Shown here: piece by piece, positions 10,501 to 19,393 of the stretch
Position numbering within the stretch: the first letter of the stretch is position 1
Layout of the letters: each line of letters begins with the position of its first letter
From: Tieghemiomyces parasiticus
Taxonomy: Eukaryota > Kickxellomycota > Dimargaritomycetes > Dimargaritales > Dimargaritaceae
Length of the DNA stretch: 29,276 nucleotides
NCBI GenBank assembly: GCA_027575765.1
Contig: JANBPT010000592.1
Location: forward strand, 1-29,276
Reading direction: 5' to 3'
Position numbers and translations under genes: made by a program
The notes under the pieces: model-generated
Told to the model about the DNA's origin: nothing
Database searches by the model: none
Seen by the model: only the letters and a program-made list of their open reading frames with translations

Positions 10501-12681
10501 GGCGGCTGAAGATGGGCAGGTAACGAAACGGAAGGAAGGGGAGTCGGACCAAAAATATTGACGGTGGCAGAGAAGACGACGCACCTGATGAAGGACCCAC
10601 GGGTAAGCGACGGGCAAGCCTGGAGGGTTTATCTGGCGGCATTGTGGGAGAGGCTGGGCTAGATCAAGGGACGCTGGCTAACGACCAGGCACCTCGGGCC
10701 CCTCGCCCCAAGCCATGGCCAGAGCTGAGGGTGGAGCGGAAGAGTGAATAGTAGGGACCCGTTGAGTGGATCCCTGGACAAGGGAATGGGTCACAACCGA
10801 CAGTGAGGTGTTTGGTCGCCACCACCACCGCCATTGCGTTTGTCGTACGCCGCGTGGTCGGGTGGTCGATATGGAGGACACCGATGATAGTAGCCTGCGA
10901 GTCTGAGAGGCCGACCAAGGTTAGCTTAGATTTGGTTGCCCAGCATAGAACTTGGCGCGGACCTTCACTGGTTGCCAATTAGTACCGAACTGCTGACCTT
11001 AAGGGACAAGTCACCTACTACTCACCCCGTCGCTCAGCCTGGTAGATAGACCGTTTCGAGAGCTAAGAGCCTCGGGCGATGCAACTGTAGCTTGAGGTTG
11101 TTGTTGTTTGGCTGCCACTGTGGCCTTAATGTATTGTACACGGTGTTGGACGACTACTGTATTGTGCAGAGGTGTTCGTAAAGCAGCAGATTTGGTTTTG
11201 CGCCTGCTGAGATTGGGAATTGTGCGCTACCCACTCGCCCACCGTGCGTCTTGGTGACATCAACAGCAACAGGCGTAACGCAGGATCCACCAGTTCTGGC
11301 GCAAAATACGACGACGCATACCGGCTGTCCACAGCCGGTGCAAACAACGCATCACCCAAGTCTTCGAGCTGCACCGGCAGTGCCAGGTAAACGCTACTTG
11401 CCATTCCAACCTAGGTCAATGCCATCGACGGCTGGGCTAAAAACTGATCAGGGAAATTATTCACAACCATTGCTGATTATCGTGGTCGGAATAATCGCCG
11501 ACTTACGATCGCAGCCTCAACATCGACCTCTCACCTGGATTCGGAACGATTATGATAAGCCGAGTCCGTCGAAGTCGCCTACACCGTTTGATGCATTATC
11601 CTACGATGAGTCTTTCTTAGGATAGCATGCTTCATTGTCCTCTCGTCTCCCTCATGCCGGGCTTTTCCCTACTACTTTTCTATGATGTATTCATTACTGC
11701 CGCCACTTCACATCAACTGTTGGAAGTCAAGGCTGGAATGGATTTATAATATCTGTCCGCCAGCCACCTCAATAAACGACAGACTACTATATAACCCTTT
11801 ACTTTTATATCGTATTACCAACCCCCATGGATTACTACACCACCGTCCTCTTGAGCCTCCAGGCCAACAGTGGGATTCCAAAGTGGTTCCAGGGTGCAAA
11901 GTCCCAGGATGATGGTGGTGGTGACCTGGCACCTGCCAAGGCTGCAAAGTGCAAGGCCACTACTACTGCTGACAAGAAGCCGCGGGTGAAGTGCCGGTAC
12001 AAAGGCTACTCCCCACCAAGTCCATAAAGAATTTTTTGGCCCTTTTATTGCAGGGCCGTCTTCCAAATTAAAATCCGAGTTGAAATAAACGATACTTCTC
12101 CTCGGGCGATGCAGCGACCTTTCCTGCCCCTATCTCCTAATTGGCGGCGAGGACGTGATTGTTACTAGTATAGCGTAGGACCCCAGGATGTGGGGATCGT
12201 AATGAGCACGAAAAAACAGAGAACATGAATTTAATAATGAAGTAATAGCCTTGCCTGGCCGGGGTAGGCTTCTATATAGGGCCTGCCAACACCGTTATGT
12301 ACTTTGTGGTATTGGTTTACCAGACGAGGCCATGCCTCGTAACTACGGTTTGACCCAGAAGGTGACCAACTGTATTGGGCTCATACGGCAAAATGAAACG
12401 CCACCGGGGGCTTGAATTACTGTCAACGGAGAGCGGCTGATAAATAGATACGGATAGGCCGCATAGCAATGCTAGCCTCATTAGTATATAATAAGCGACT
12501 GTTCTGTATCGCAGACAAAGGCATCGAGGTTGATGTTGAGACTAGGCTACTGTAGTCTATCAAAGCCATAAGGGGAAACTCCGCCGATGACATAGTAACT
12601 CCAAGAAGGGGAGGGGATCTGTCCGGAATCCAGGTACCTGTTGGTCTACAGCAACATACTAATTTTGGCATGTGCAGCCAG
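10501..12681. other. Gene-poor stretch of about 2.2 kb
   Basis: The right end of STT3 needs its promoter here; no TATA box is obvious. ORFs at 10664-10978 (-), 11126-11404 (-) and 11251-11625 (+) are open but overlap each other and match no family. A 14-bp direct repeat (CCTCGGGCGATGCA) lies at 11070-11083 and 12100-12113. A small ORF with its own TATA-like element is listed separately at 11827-12027. From 12100 to 12680 I see nothing coding. Confidence 0.4.
11827..12027 (+). CDS. Possible small basic protein ORF (66 aa), doubtful
   Basis: The ORF starts at an ATG in fair context (CCCCATGG), 39 bases after a TATATAA at about 11788, and ends at TAA. The product is lysine-rich in its second half (KPRVKCRYKGY) and glycine/aspartate-rich in the middle. 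The DNA between about 11843 and 11978 contains no CpG, unlike the neighbouring genes. It may therefore be a fragment of a decayed element and not a working gene. I recognise no family. Confidence 0.2.
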   Translation: MDYYTTVLLSLQANSGIPKWFQGAKSQDDGGGDLAPAKAAKCKATTTADKKPRVKCRYKGYSPPSP

Positions 12682-14434
12682 TTAAGAAGTTGCCGATCCT
12701 GGTGGTAAATTTTCTAGGCTTTGGAGTCGCATATCGACAGCTTTGGCGGCCAGGGCTCTAGGGGGTAGGTAATGTGAGGGTAACGTGTATAAAAGAAAAA
12801 GGAATATGCCCGTGGTTCCGTAAAGTAGTGAGTGGTGCGCTTTTAACAGTTTTTCTGTGTGGGGGTATGGCCCTGGCCGAATAGCGAGCATCTGTTGAAA
12901 TCGTTTCGTATGGGGATACTACGGTACTTACTTGCGTCGCTTGGCGTCGGGGTCCTCGTCGTCCATCACGTCAACCACGATTTCTGGGGCCGTTGCTGCG
13001 TCCTGCGATCCGACAGCCAACGGTTGGTAGGCCGGTAGCGGCCGAAGGAGGCGGAGCACCACGAAGAGATGGAAGACGTGACCTGCGACCCAGGCAATGG
13101 GGGGTCTATGAGAATGAGGGTATAGTAGAAGAGAAAGCAATTAGGTGGTGCTCAAGCGAACAGCATCCGGGGGGGGGGTAAAATAGGGCCGCGGCGCAAG
13201 GAAGGGGGGGATACTTACTGCACCCAGTCGGGGAAGAACGTGGCAAAGGTAAACGCGTCGCTATAGTCGCCTTGCACCCCGTTATGGTCTTTAACGAAGC
13301 GGAGGTAAAGCCAGGAGGCAAAGGTCCCAGCGATGAGTAAATAGAGGTACGGGTACGACCGTGTCAACAGTAGTACGATTCCTACCACCGTTGCGTAGAT
13401 CAGCGTCAGATACTGGCGTGGTAAGGGTGGGTAGAGAGGAGCGGGACGTGCCGATACAGCATGGAAAAAGGAGTTAGAATCGAAGTCGAAGGCTCGAGGT
13501 CGCTCTCCTCCTCCCAAAAAAAATGCGGTGTAGCGTGGAGCGGGCGCGAGCTGACTGAGGCTAACAATGTCAGTCTGTTTACCTTGACCCTGAAGGACAG
13601 CATAGGGTGGTAGAGGGTGACCCGGTGCTCAGGGATGGACTGCTTGAGGGCCACCGTAAACCCGCTCACCAGGCCAAACTGCCCATTGATGCAGACATCG
13701 TATAGATAGCCAATATTGCGCGAACCGGCAAAGATGAACACGTAGATGAGAAAGGTGCTGGCCACAGCGGTTAGATTCACGACCGCAATGAACTTGGCAA
13801 ACTCCAGCCACCCCCAGCGCTTTTCGAGATAGGTGCCTACGAGCGTGAGGATGACCAGGTAACTGAGGAGCTGATATTCCATAGGGACCGGGTCAAGGTG
13901 AGGAAGAACGGTTAGCAGGGTCATATTTGGGATGGGTGTCGGCTGGACAGGTGCGAGCAGGGCTGGCCATTGGGACTACTCGAATTACGGTACCATGGGG
14001 ACTCACCAGGAGAGCGTTGGTCTCGATCCAACCCGTGAGGACGAGGGTCCATGGTCGGGTAAGTATTCTGGAAAAGGATGCCAGTAGAGATGGGCGAGCG
14101 CCCCTGCATTGACAGAGTTAGTATAAGTGGGCTTGGCGATCGCGAAGGCAGTAGAGAGCGATAGGGCCAAAGCGGGGGCGGTTTAAACCGCTCTGGGCCC
14201 AGAGGCGGGGAGAGTCATAACTTACAGACCGGGATACAAGACCAAGTAAGACTTGACGGTCTCTATCGTTAGGAGAGCATCACGAGTTGGAGCGTCGTCC
14301 TGGCCGCTGACAGGGGTGGGGTGCTGGTACAATTGCGCGATGAGAACTGTCAGGGACAGGCTCAGCGTCGCCAGTACCGCGGACTTAGTCACGACCGGTA
14401 GGTGTCGGAGGCTATAGAGGACCGTGTTGGCCAT
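12682..14434 (-). CDS. TMEM115: TMEM115-family (DUF1751) Golgi membrane protein, six exons
   Basis: TMEM115 proteins are rhomboid-like multi-pass Golgi proteins implicated in retrograde transport; yeast YOL107W belongs to the family. Exons are 14434-14226, 14067-14007, 13870-13583, 13412-13219, 13105-12932 and 12757-12682, giving 333 aa. Family motifs cross the junctions: PGLILTRPWTLVLTGWIE over exons 1-2, LVGTYLEKRWGWLEFAKFI in exon 3, a WVQPP joint between exons 4 and 5, and a basic tail DAKRRKALAAKAVDMRL over exons 5-6. Introns are 113-174 nt. CTAAC lies 41, 50 and 61 nt before the acceptor in three of them. The C-terminal tail is hydrophilic and short. Intron 1 carries two abutting palindromes (14178-14204). 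The start at 14434 gives a short cytosolic end before the first hydrophobic segment. Confidence 0.9.
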
Positions 14435-15197
14435 GCGATGCGCGGAGGTTAGGAGTAGATGACGTGCGGCCGCGACGCGAAGCGGCAATAAAGGTACAAG
14501 GTACAATGCCGAAGGGGTGGGGAGATGCCAGACACAACGCCATTCCATGTGGTAGGAGGCGGCGCGGCAAGCCTGCCGTGGTCCCATATAACGGAGTCAG
14601 AGGGTGGCTGATAGAGAGAGAGGCAATTGGACCGCCCCCACTGAATACGTAGAGCCTTGAGCTTGGACACTGATCGGCACGTGACTTACCAATGTGTCCC
14701 CCCCCCCTCTAACGGGTGTGGCCGGTAGGACGGTTAGCTATAGAGGGCGCTAATTAGAGGCGATCGTACGGAGTATCCTATGGTGGGCCTTCTCACACCG
14801 CCTTCAACGCCGTTGCCCGGTACAAGGATCAACCTGGGTGATATTGGGCAGATAATCGCGTTACTGCTCACAGTTGAGGTTACGCCCATCAGCACAAATA
14901 TGTGGTATCTATCCTCATGCCTGCTGATTAACCGCTCCGCCAGGGCCTTTCCGGCGCGCGGCAAAGGCGAGGTAAGGTCCTACTTCCTTGTGGGTCCCCA
15001 CCCTACCTTACACCTTTCTTCCATCAGTCCGTCCGCCTTCAATAGCTTTATTCCTTAAGACAGGCGTTGCATGTTGGATATTATACACAGAAATGTGACA
15101 GGCGAACGGGCCACTCATTAGGCCACCGTTATATTACCGACGGCTAAAGTCAATAATACGTTGACGCGCCAGAATCTCCGGCCATGGCTCTTGGATA
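14435..15197. other. Intergenic: TMEM115 promoter and START-gene 3' region
   Basis: ORFs of 76-92 codons overlap on both strands at 14734-15058 but fit no family. One on the + strand ends in a donor-like GAG|GTAAGG near 14970 without a recognisable partner exon. A C8 run lies near 14699. No TATA box or poly(A) signal is clear. Confidence 0.35.
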
Positions 15198-15986
15198 TTA
15201 TGGGCGAGGTTTGTAGCGCAGGCAGGCGTCACGCAGATTCTTGATAAAAGCTGGCACTCCGGCCTTGATGACCCAGTTTACAAGGAAGGCAGGAATGTTG
15301 CCGTCCGGGTCCTCGAAATAGTGCATTAGCACCTGACAACCAGGGCCGGACGGAAGGGACGCTAAGACTAGGGCCTGGAAGTACTGCTGGATCCGAGTGC
15401 TGCCCTTCAGCGGCGGGGGGTCCTGGGTGTGTGGATCGCGATACTGGCCGGGTAACCCAGAATAGTTGCCCTCGACAGTAAGGGACGCACCCAGGGTCAC
15501 ATAGACGGGACGCCCTGTGGCGTCCTCGGTGGTGTGTTTGGCAATCCGGTAGACGTACTCGCGGTTCGTCAAGGGAAAGGGATACTTGACGGCGTAAGAG
15601 AACTGGCCGTGGCCCAGGTCGGTATGTCGCAGCATGTTGATATCCCAGCTCTTACGGTAGTCAAGGTCGGTGTAGACCCGGTCCAGGGTGCGGGCATCCA
15701 CGTCGGCAAACACGCCAATCACCTTGTATTCGTACAGAACGCCGTCGGCCGCAGGGGTCACCGAGGGGGGTGTCGGCGTCGAAGCCGCAAGGTCAACAAG
15801 AGTGTCGTCCGTAGCGGTGGCTAGCTGATCAACAACGAGACCGTATGGGCTAGCGCCCGTGTAGGGACGACGGTAAAACTGAAACTGGTGCAGGTCCCGG
15901 AAGGGTTCCCAGCCCTCTAGGTCGGGGCCGGCCAGCTCCGCCGTGAGCGACTTGAAGATGGGATGTGTAGCCGGGAAGGTGGCCAT
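15198..15986 (-). CDS. START-domain lipid-transfer protein, PCTP/STARD2-like
   Basis: The single-exon product from the ATG at 15986 is 262 aa, close to a lone START domain (human PCTP is about 214 aa) plus a variable insert at about 60-80. START proteins hold one lipid in a deep pocket and move it between membranes; PCTP binds phosphatidylcholine. Diagnostic segments are VYTDLDYRKSWD (104-115), VKYPFPLTNREYVY (133-146), a VYVTLGASL strand, RIQQYFQALVL, and MHYFEDPDGNIPAFLVNWVIKAGVP (221-245), which match the PCTP pattern closely. There is no signal peptide or membrane anchor, so it is likely cytosolic. The reading frame stays open upstream to 16241, but that extension is low-complexity and not conserved. 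Lipid specificity cannot be read from the sequence. Confidence 0.9.
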   Translation of the reverse strand: MATFPATHPIFKSLTAELAGPDLEGWEPFRDLHQFQFYRRPYTGASPYGLVVDQLATATDDTLVDLAASTPTPPSVTPAADGVLYEYKVIGVFADVDARTLDRVYTDLDYRKSWDINMLRHTDLGHGQFSYAVKYPFPLTNREYVYRIAKHTTEDATGRPVYVTLGASLTVEGNYSGLPGQYRDPHTQDPPPLKGSTRIQQYFQALVLASLPSGPGCQVLMHYFEDPDGNIPAFLVNWVIKAGVPAFIKNLRDACLRYKPRP

Positions 15987-16507
15987 GTGGTATATGGGTG
16001 AAATGCGCGATGAGGGAGATAGGAACGGCAAACACCTCTCAAAAAAAACGAGATGGGGCGGAAGAAAACCGAGAAATGAGCGATGCGATGAGAGAGAGTA
16101 TTTGCCTGCGCCGAGCCGAGTGCGCCAAGTGCAGTTTTCAACCAGGAGGTGAGCCGTCCCGGCCGCTGGTTTCTGCACCTCGCAGTATGCCTTCTTGCTA
16201 CTTTTAGTTGACCTTCCCCCCTCCTTCACCGTACCGCCCACTGGCTGGCGTTGAAGGACCGATTATCACCACCACTCAAGTATCTTGGTGGTGGTGTTTT
16301 TTTTTTTAAAGGAAAGAAGGAACAGATGCATTGACTATTGTCTGCCCATTCCATACACGATGTCGGGTGTGATAAATATGTAATGTTTATGAATGATGTG
16401 GGATAAGAGTGTGTCATGTACAAGTGAACCCAGAGGGCCACAAAATGGCTAGATGCAGCGCCGGTGCTCTCACTGGCGGCCGTTGAAATGGGGACCAATA
16501 GGACTGA
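15987..16507. other. Intergenic with hairpin plus T-tract
   Basis: This separates two minus-strand genes. It contains a 13-bp hairpin with an 11-T tail at 16267-16307 (+ strand sense) and the START-gene promoter. A minus-strand ORF at 16226-16498 is not supported. Confidence 0.4.
16267..16307 (+). repeat. Strong hairpin followed by T11
   Basis: The left arm CACCACCAC-T-CAAG (16267-16280) and right arm CTTG-GTGGTGGTG (16284-16296) pair over 13 bp, with one bulged T and a 3-nt loop. Eleven T follow at 16297-16307. It looks like a factor-independent terminator on the + strand, but no gene ends there on that strand. Confidence 0.7.
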
Positions 16508-16804
16508 TTAGAATGTGACGGCGACACTCTCGCTGTTGAATTTGACCTTGAAGTGATCAGTCCGTGGCCGCGCAGCGGCACCCAGGACGCGGTATTTGAT
16601 CGACCGGTGGTGCGTGGCCTGGTGGCAGTTGGCAGGGTTCTGGGGGTCCTCGGCGCACCGGCGTTGCAGGCGGTGAGTGAGTTGCGGATAGTGGCCCTGA
16701 AGGTGTACGTTATCCGTGCTCGGCTTTGCAGTGGCATGTGGCGTGGCTAGGATGGCAAGGGACAGGATGAGGCAGCTAGTAGGGAACAACATGGTGGAGT
16801 GCAA
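16508..16804 (-). CDS. Small secreted protein, unknown family
   Basis: The ORF encodes 98 aa; an ATG at 16792 would give 94. Residues 5-24 form a clear signal peptide (LFPTSCLILSLAILATPHATA). The mature part is about 72 residues, basic, with only two cysteines (C50 and C60) spaced CAEDPQNPANC and able to form one small disulfide loop. A dibasic RR precedes C50 and could be a Kex2-like processing site. A minus-strand TATA box lies at 16899-16893. I recognise no family. Such proteins in fungi may be effectors, antimicrobial or wall-associated, or peptide precursors; the sequence does not decide among these. It is probably single exon. Confidence 0.6.
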   Translation of the reverse strand: MHSTMLFPTSCLILSLAILATPHATAKPSTDNVHLQGHYPQLTHRLQRRCAEDPQNPANCHQATHHRSIKYRVLGAAARPRTDHFKVKFNSESVAVTF

Positions 16805-16892
16805 AGAAAGGGGCGGTGAGTAAGCAGGAAGTGACCCAATGATGGTGGTAGTGATGATGTTAGGTTTAGGAAAGGCCGACAGGCCCGGCCTC

Positions 16893-16899
16893 TTTTATA
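16893..16899 (-). promoter_or_regulatory. TATA box (TATAAAA) of the small secreted gene
   Basis: On the minus strand TATAAAA lies about 90 bases upstream of the ATG at 16804, in a GC-rich surrounding where it stands out. Confidence 0.55.
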
Positions 16900-17579
16900 G
16901 TTAATGCCGGCGCGGGCGCCCTTTCAGCTCGGGCCGCGTCCGTTCGGCCTCATCCGCCTGTAATCATAGCGCAGATGCGCAGGGAAACAGAAGAGAGGGA
17001 GAGTGGTGCTCCATGGCCACCCGCGCTTCGTCTACCGGGACGCACACACGCATCTTCTCTGATCCATTTTCTTTGGCGGACGGACGGGGTCCCCCTACCA
17101 TACTCGCTGGCGTTGACGGGCCTCCCGATGGACAATGGATAGGGCAGGGGGAGGGGCGAATAAAGCATCGCCGCTTTGTCCGGTACGATCTTAATCTTGG
17201 TCTATTCCCTCACCCCTTTCCTCCCTGCGGGTGTGGAATGACGCTGTGCCAGGAGCGGGGAGCCTTTACGTGGCCAGCGAATAGGAAGAGGGAGAGAGAC
17301 GACGACGGAGTACAAAGGGCAAGATTTGCCCTGGACTAAGCTCTTGGTGCCATATCGGCAAGGTCTTTGCGTGGAGGGGGATATACAAAGGATTCCTTCG
17401 ACCCACAAAGACGGTGGGGACGGCGGGTGAGTAGTGGAGAGAGTCTAATACTATCTTTCATTGGCAGCAGGGTTTCAAGGTTGGTGGCGGCCGGCCGAGC
17501 GTCATTACAACCACGAACGGCGGTACAGCCGTCGGATTTTATTTACAGGCAAGGCAGTATAAGGAGCAGATGTGAGAGT
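16900..17579. other. Intergenic, 3' side of the four-TM gene
   Basis: ORFs on both strands here are shadow-like and unrelated to known families. The poly(A) signal of the next gene is at 17543-17538 (-). Confidence 0.35.
17538..17543 (-). terminator. Poly(A) signal AATAAA of the four-TM gene
   Basis: AATAAA on the minus strand lies 37 bases past the stop codon of the upstream gene. Confidence 0.55.
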
Positions 17580-18332
17580 CTAGACGCAGTCCAGGTCGGG
17601 TGAGGTGGAACAGGAGGGCGGTGCCACGGGCACCGGTCGTTCGAGAGGCGGGAGACAGTAGGCGAGAGCGAGGAACATGGTGACCCAACTGCAACAGTTG
17701 AAGATGGACATGGCCAGCTCAATCTTTTCCTGGTAACAAACGTTGCCTATGCCGCCGAGGTTCGCAGTCAATGCGGCCGAGAGAGCCGTGCGACGACTGG
17801 TGGTTGGCGTGGGCACCAGGTTGAGCAGCTCGGTGCAGTCCACCATGCCACTGTGCAGATACAGAAGGGCACATACGGTTAGCCAGACCAGTACCATAGC
17901 GTAGCAGAACGCCGTCCGCATGCGGTGGATGGCCCAGTCCCACTTGAGGAGCATCCGGCTCAGGCTGTGGGCCAAGGTAGGTACGGGGGCGTCTCCAGGT
18001 GAGGCCAGGCAGGTCATATCGACACGGTGGGCGATCCGCTTGCGAACGATCCGGTGCCAGTGGCCGTCGATTTGGACGTACCAGCGGCGAACGTAGCACA
18101 CCGCGAAGAGAAAGAGAGTCGAACTACAGACTGAGCAAAAGAAGTTACCGACAATGCCCACGTATAGCATGGGGTGTGTGTAGCGGAGCAGCGTACCGTC
18201 CGACGTACCGGTGAATAAGACATCGTAGACCGGGCTGTTGGCACGCAGCATGGACAGGATAACGATGGATATCACAAGTTGGATGGGACACAGAAAGATC
18301 TGGAAGACGCTGAAAAAACCAACGAAGTGCAT
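17580..18332 (-). CDS. Four-transmembrane protein of unknown family
   Basis: The ORF encodes 250 aa. Four hydrophobic segments are visible at about 4-29, 55-81, 139-160 and 203-227. A basic loop lies between TM2 and TM3 (RRWYVQIDGHWHRIVRKRIAH), and a loop between TM3 and TM4 carries two cysteines (C166 and C199). By the positive-inside rule the TM2-TM3 loop is cytosolic, which puts the cysteine loop and both hydrophilic loops on a MARVEL/claudin-like plan. I do not see the motifs needed to assign it to those families. The C-terminal tail is proline/serine-rich. A further upstream exon cannot be excluded, since 18333-18560 has no clear promoter. No function is proposed. Confidence 0.65.
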   Translation of the reverse strand: MHFVGFFSVFQIFLCPIQLVISIVILSMLRANSPVYDVLFTGTSDGTLLRYTHPMLYVGIVGNFFCSVCSSTLFLFAVCYVRRWYVQIDGHWHRIVRKRIAHRVDMTCLASPGDAPVPTLAHSLSRMLLKWDWAIHRMRTAFCYAMVLVWLTVCALLYLHSGMVDCTELLNLVPTPTTSRRTALSAALTANLGGIGNVCYQEKIELAMSIFNCCSWVTMFLALAYCLPPLERPVPVAPPSCSTSPDLDCV

Positions 18333-19393
18333 CGTGACACGAAAGGAAAGGGAGAGGTATCGTAATGGTAAGGGTTAGCGAGGAGCCCTGGGGGCATCCA
18401 GGTCCTGGGGAGAGATGGCAATAATCGTGACGGTCTAAATGGGGGGGCACTGCGGTAGACTAGCGAGCTGGGCGGTAAAATGGCCGGGCTAAGTCATGGC
18501 CTCATCGTTGAACAGGAAACCTTGAGAAGACGATGGCGAACATGGACGGGTGGCAGACCAGTCTAGGTGCGTCGGCGCCACACAAGATTAAATAGGATCC
18601 GTCCAGCTGTGCCATGGCAGGCCGGTGGAGGAGAAACGGAACTCATGGAGGGATGGCACCAGCAGGGGACAGTGACTTTGGTCAGCTGGAGGGAAAAGCA
18701 GGGGGATCCGCAAACCACGGAAGGTCACCACGGAGTATCAGGAGAGAATGTCGGAAATTCTGAGGTGTGCTGTGCAGAAGGTGGCACCTGTAGTGGGTGG
18801 GTGAATACTGTGCGAGCGTGGCACGGCAACAACTTGACAACTACGGCGACTGATATGAGCGGATGGACGCCTAAGGAGGTCGGCGCCAAAACGCCAACAG
18901 CCTAGGCATGGAGACCCCAGCATGGTCCCGCCGCGGTGTACGCTACCATGTGCGGAGGGCGCCCAAGGCACGGCGAACCCCCCACCCCCCCCCACCCTAG
19001 CTTCCGACGGCCCATCTCCGCCGCGAGCAAGGAGAATACTGTCCCCGTTGACAGGCCGCGATCAGCCGGCCACGCAGCCAGGATGACGACGAGACCATGC
19101 TTTCCCCTGAGCCGTGTGGCAGGTCGTCCCTACCGCCCAATGGCCAAAGGTCCGGTCCGTGGGACCTTCAGGCCAAGGTCGCGGTGAGCGCCCGCAGTGG
19201 TCGAGGGCCAGGCCTGTCGCCTACGGTAGCGCCGGCATCTCATGGCTCGTAGTTAGCCGCTTCGGGGGAACGTCAACCCACCCCCCAACTCGCTGCACCC
19301 ACGTTCGCCATTTATGGCGGGCCTGCGTTTCGACATCCGCCCATTGTCCGTACTCATCGCATTCCCATTTTTTCTTGCGCCTGCAGGCTTGCC
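18333..19393. promoter_or_regulatory. Divergent promoter region, four-TM gene and Nudix gene
   Basis: About 1.06 kb separates the two divergent starts. It is GC-rich with C-runs near 18980-18995. ORFs at 18567-18905 (+) and 18738-18995 (-) overlap and look random. I see no TATA box and no RNA gene. Confidence 0.4.

Noticed and set aside
11126..11404. Minus-strand ORF with a protein-like beginning
   Set aside because: No donor with a matching downstream exon, no family match, and the opposite strand is equally open.
11070..12113. 14-bp direct repeat flanking about 1 kb, as if from an insertion
   Set aside because: A repeat of this length is expected about once by chance in 29 kb, and no element with terminal inverted repeats or a transposase lies between the copies.
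14734..15058. Overlapping 76- and 92-codon ORFs on both strands
   Set aside because: Both strands are open, products are unrecognised, and the donor-like GTAAGG has no partner exon.
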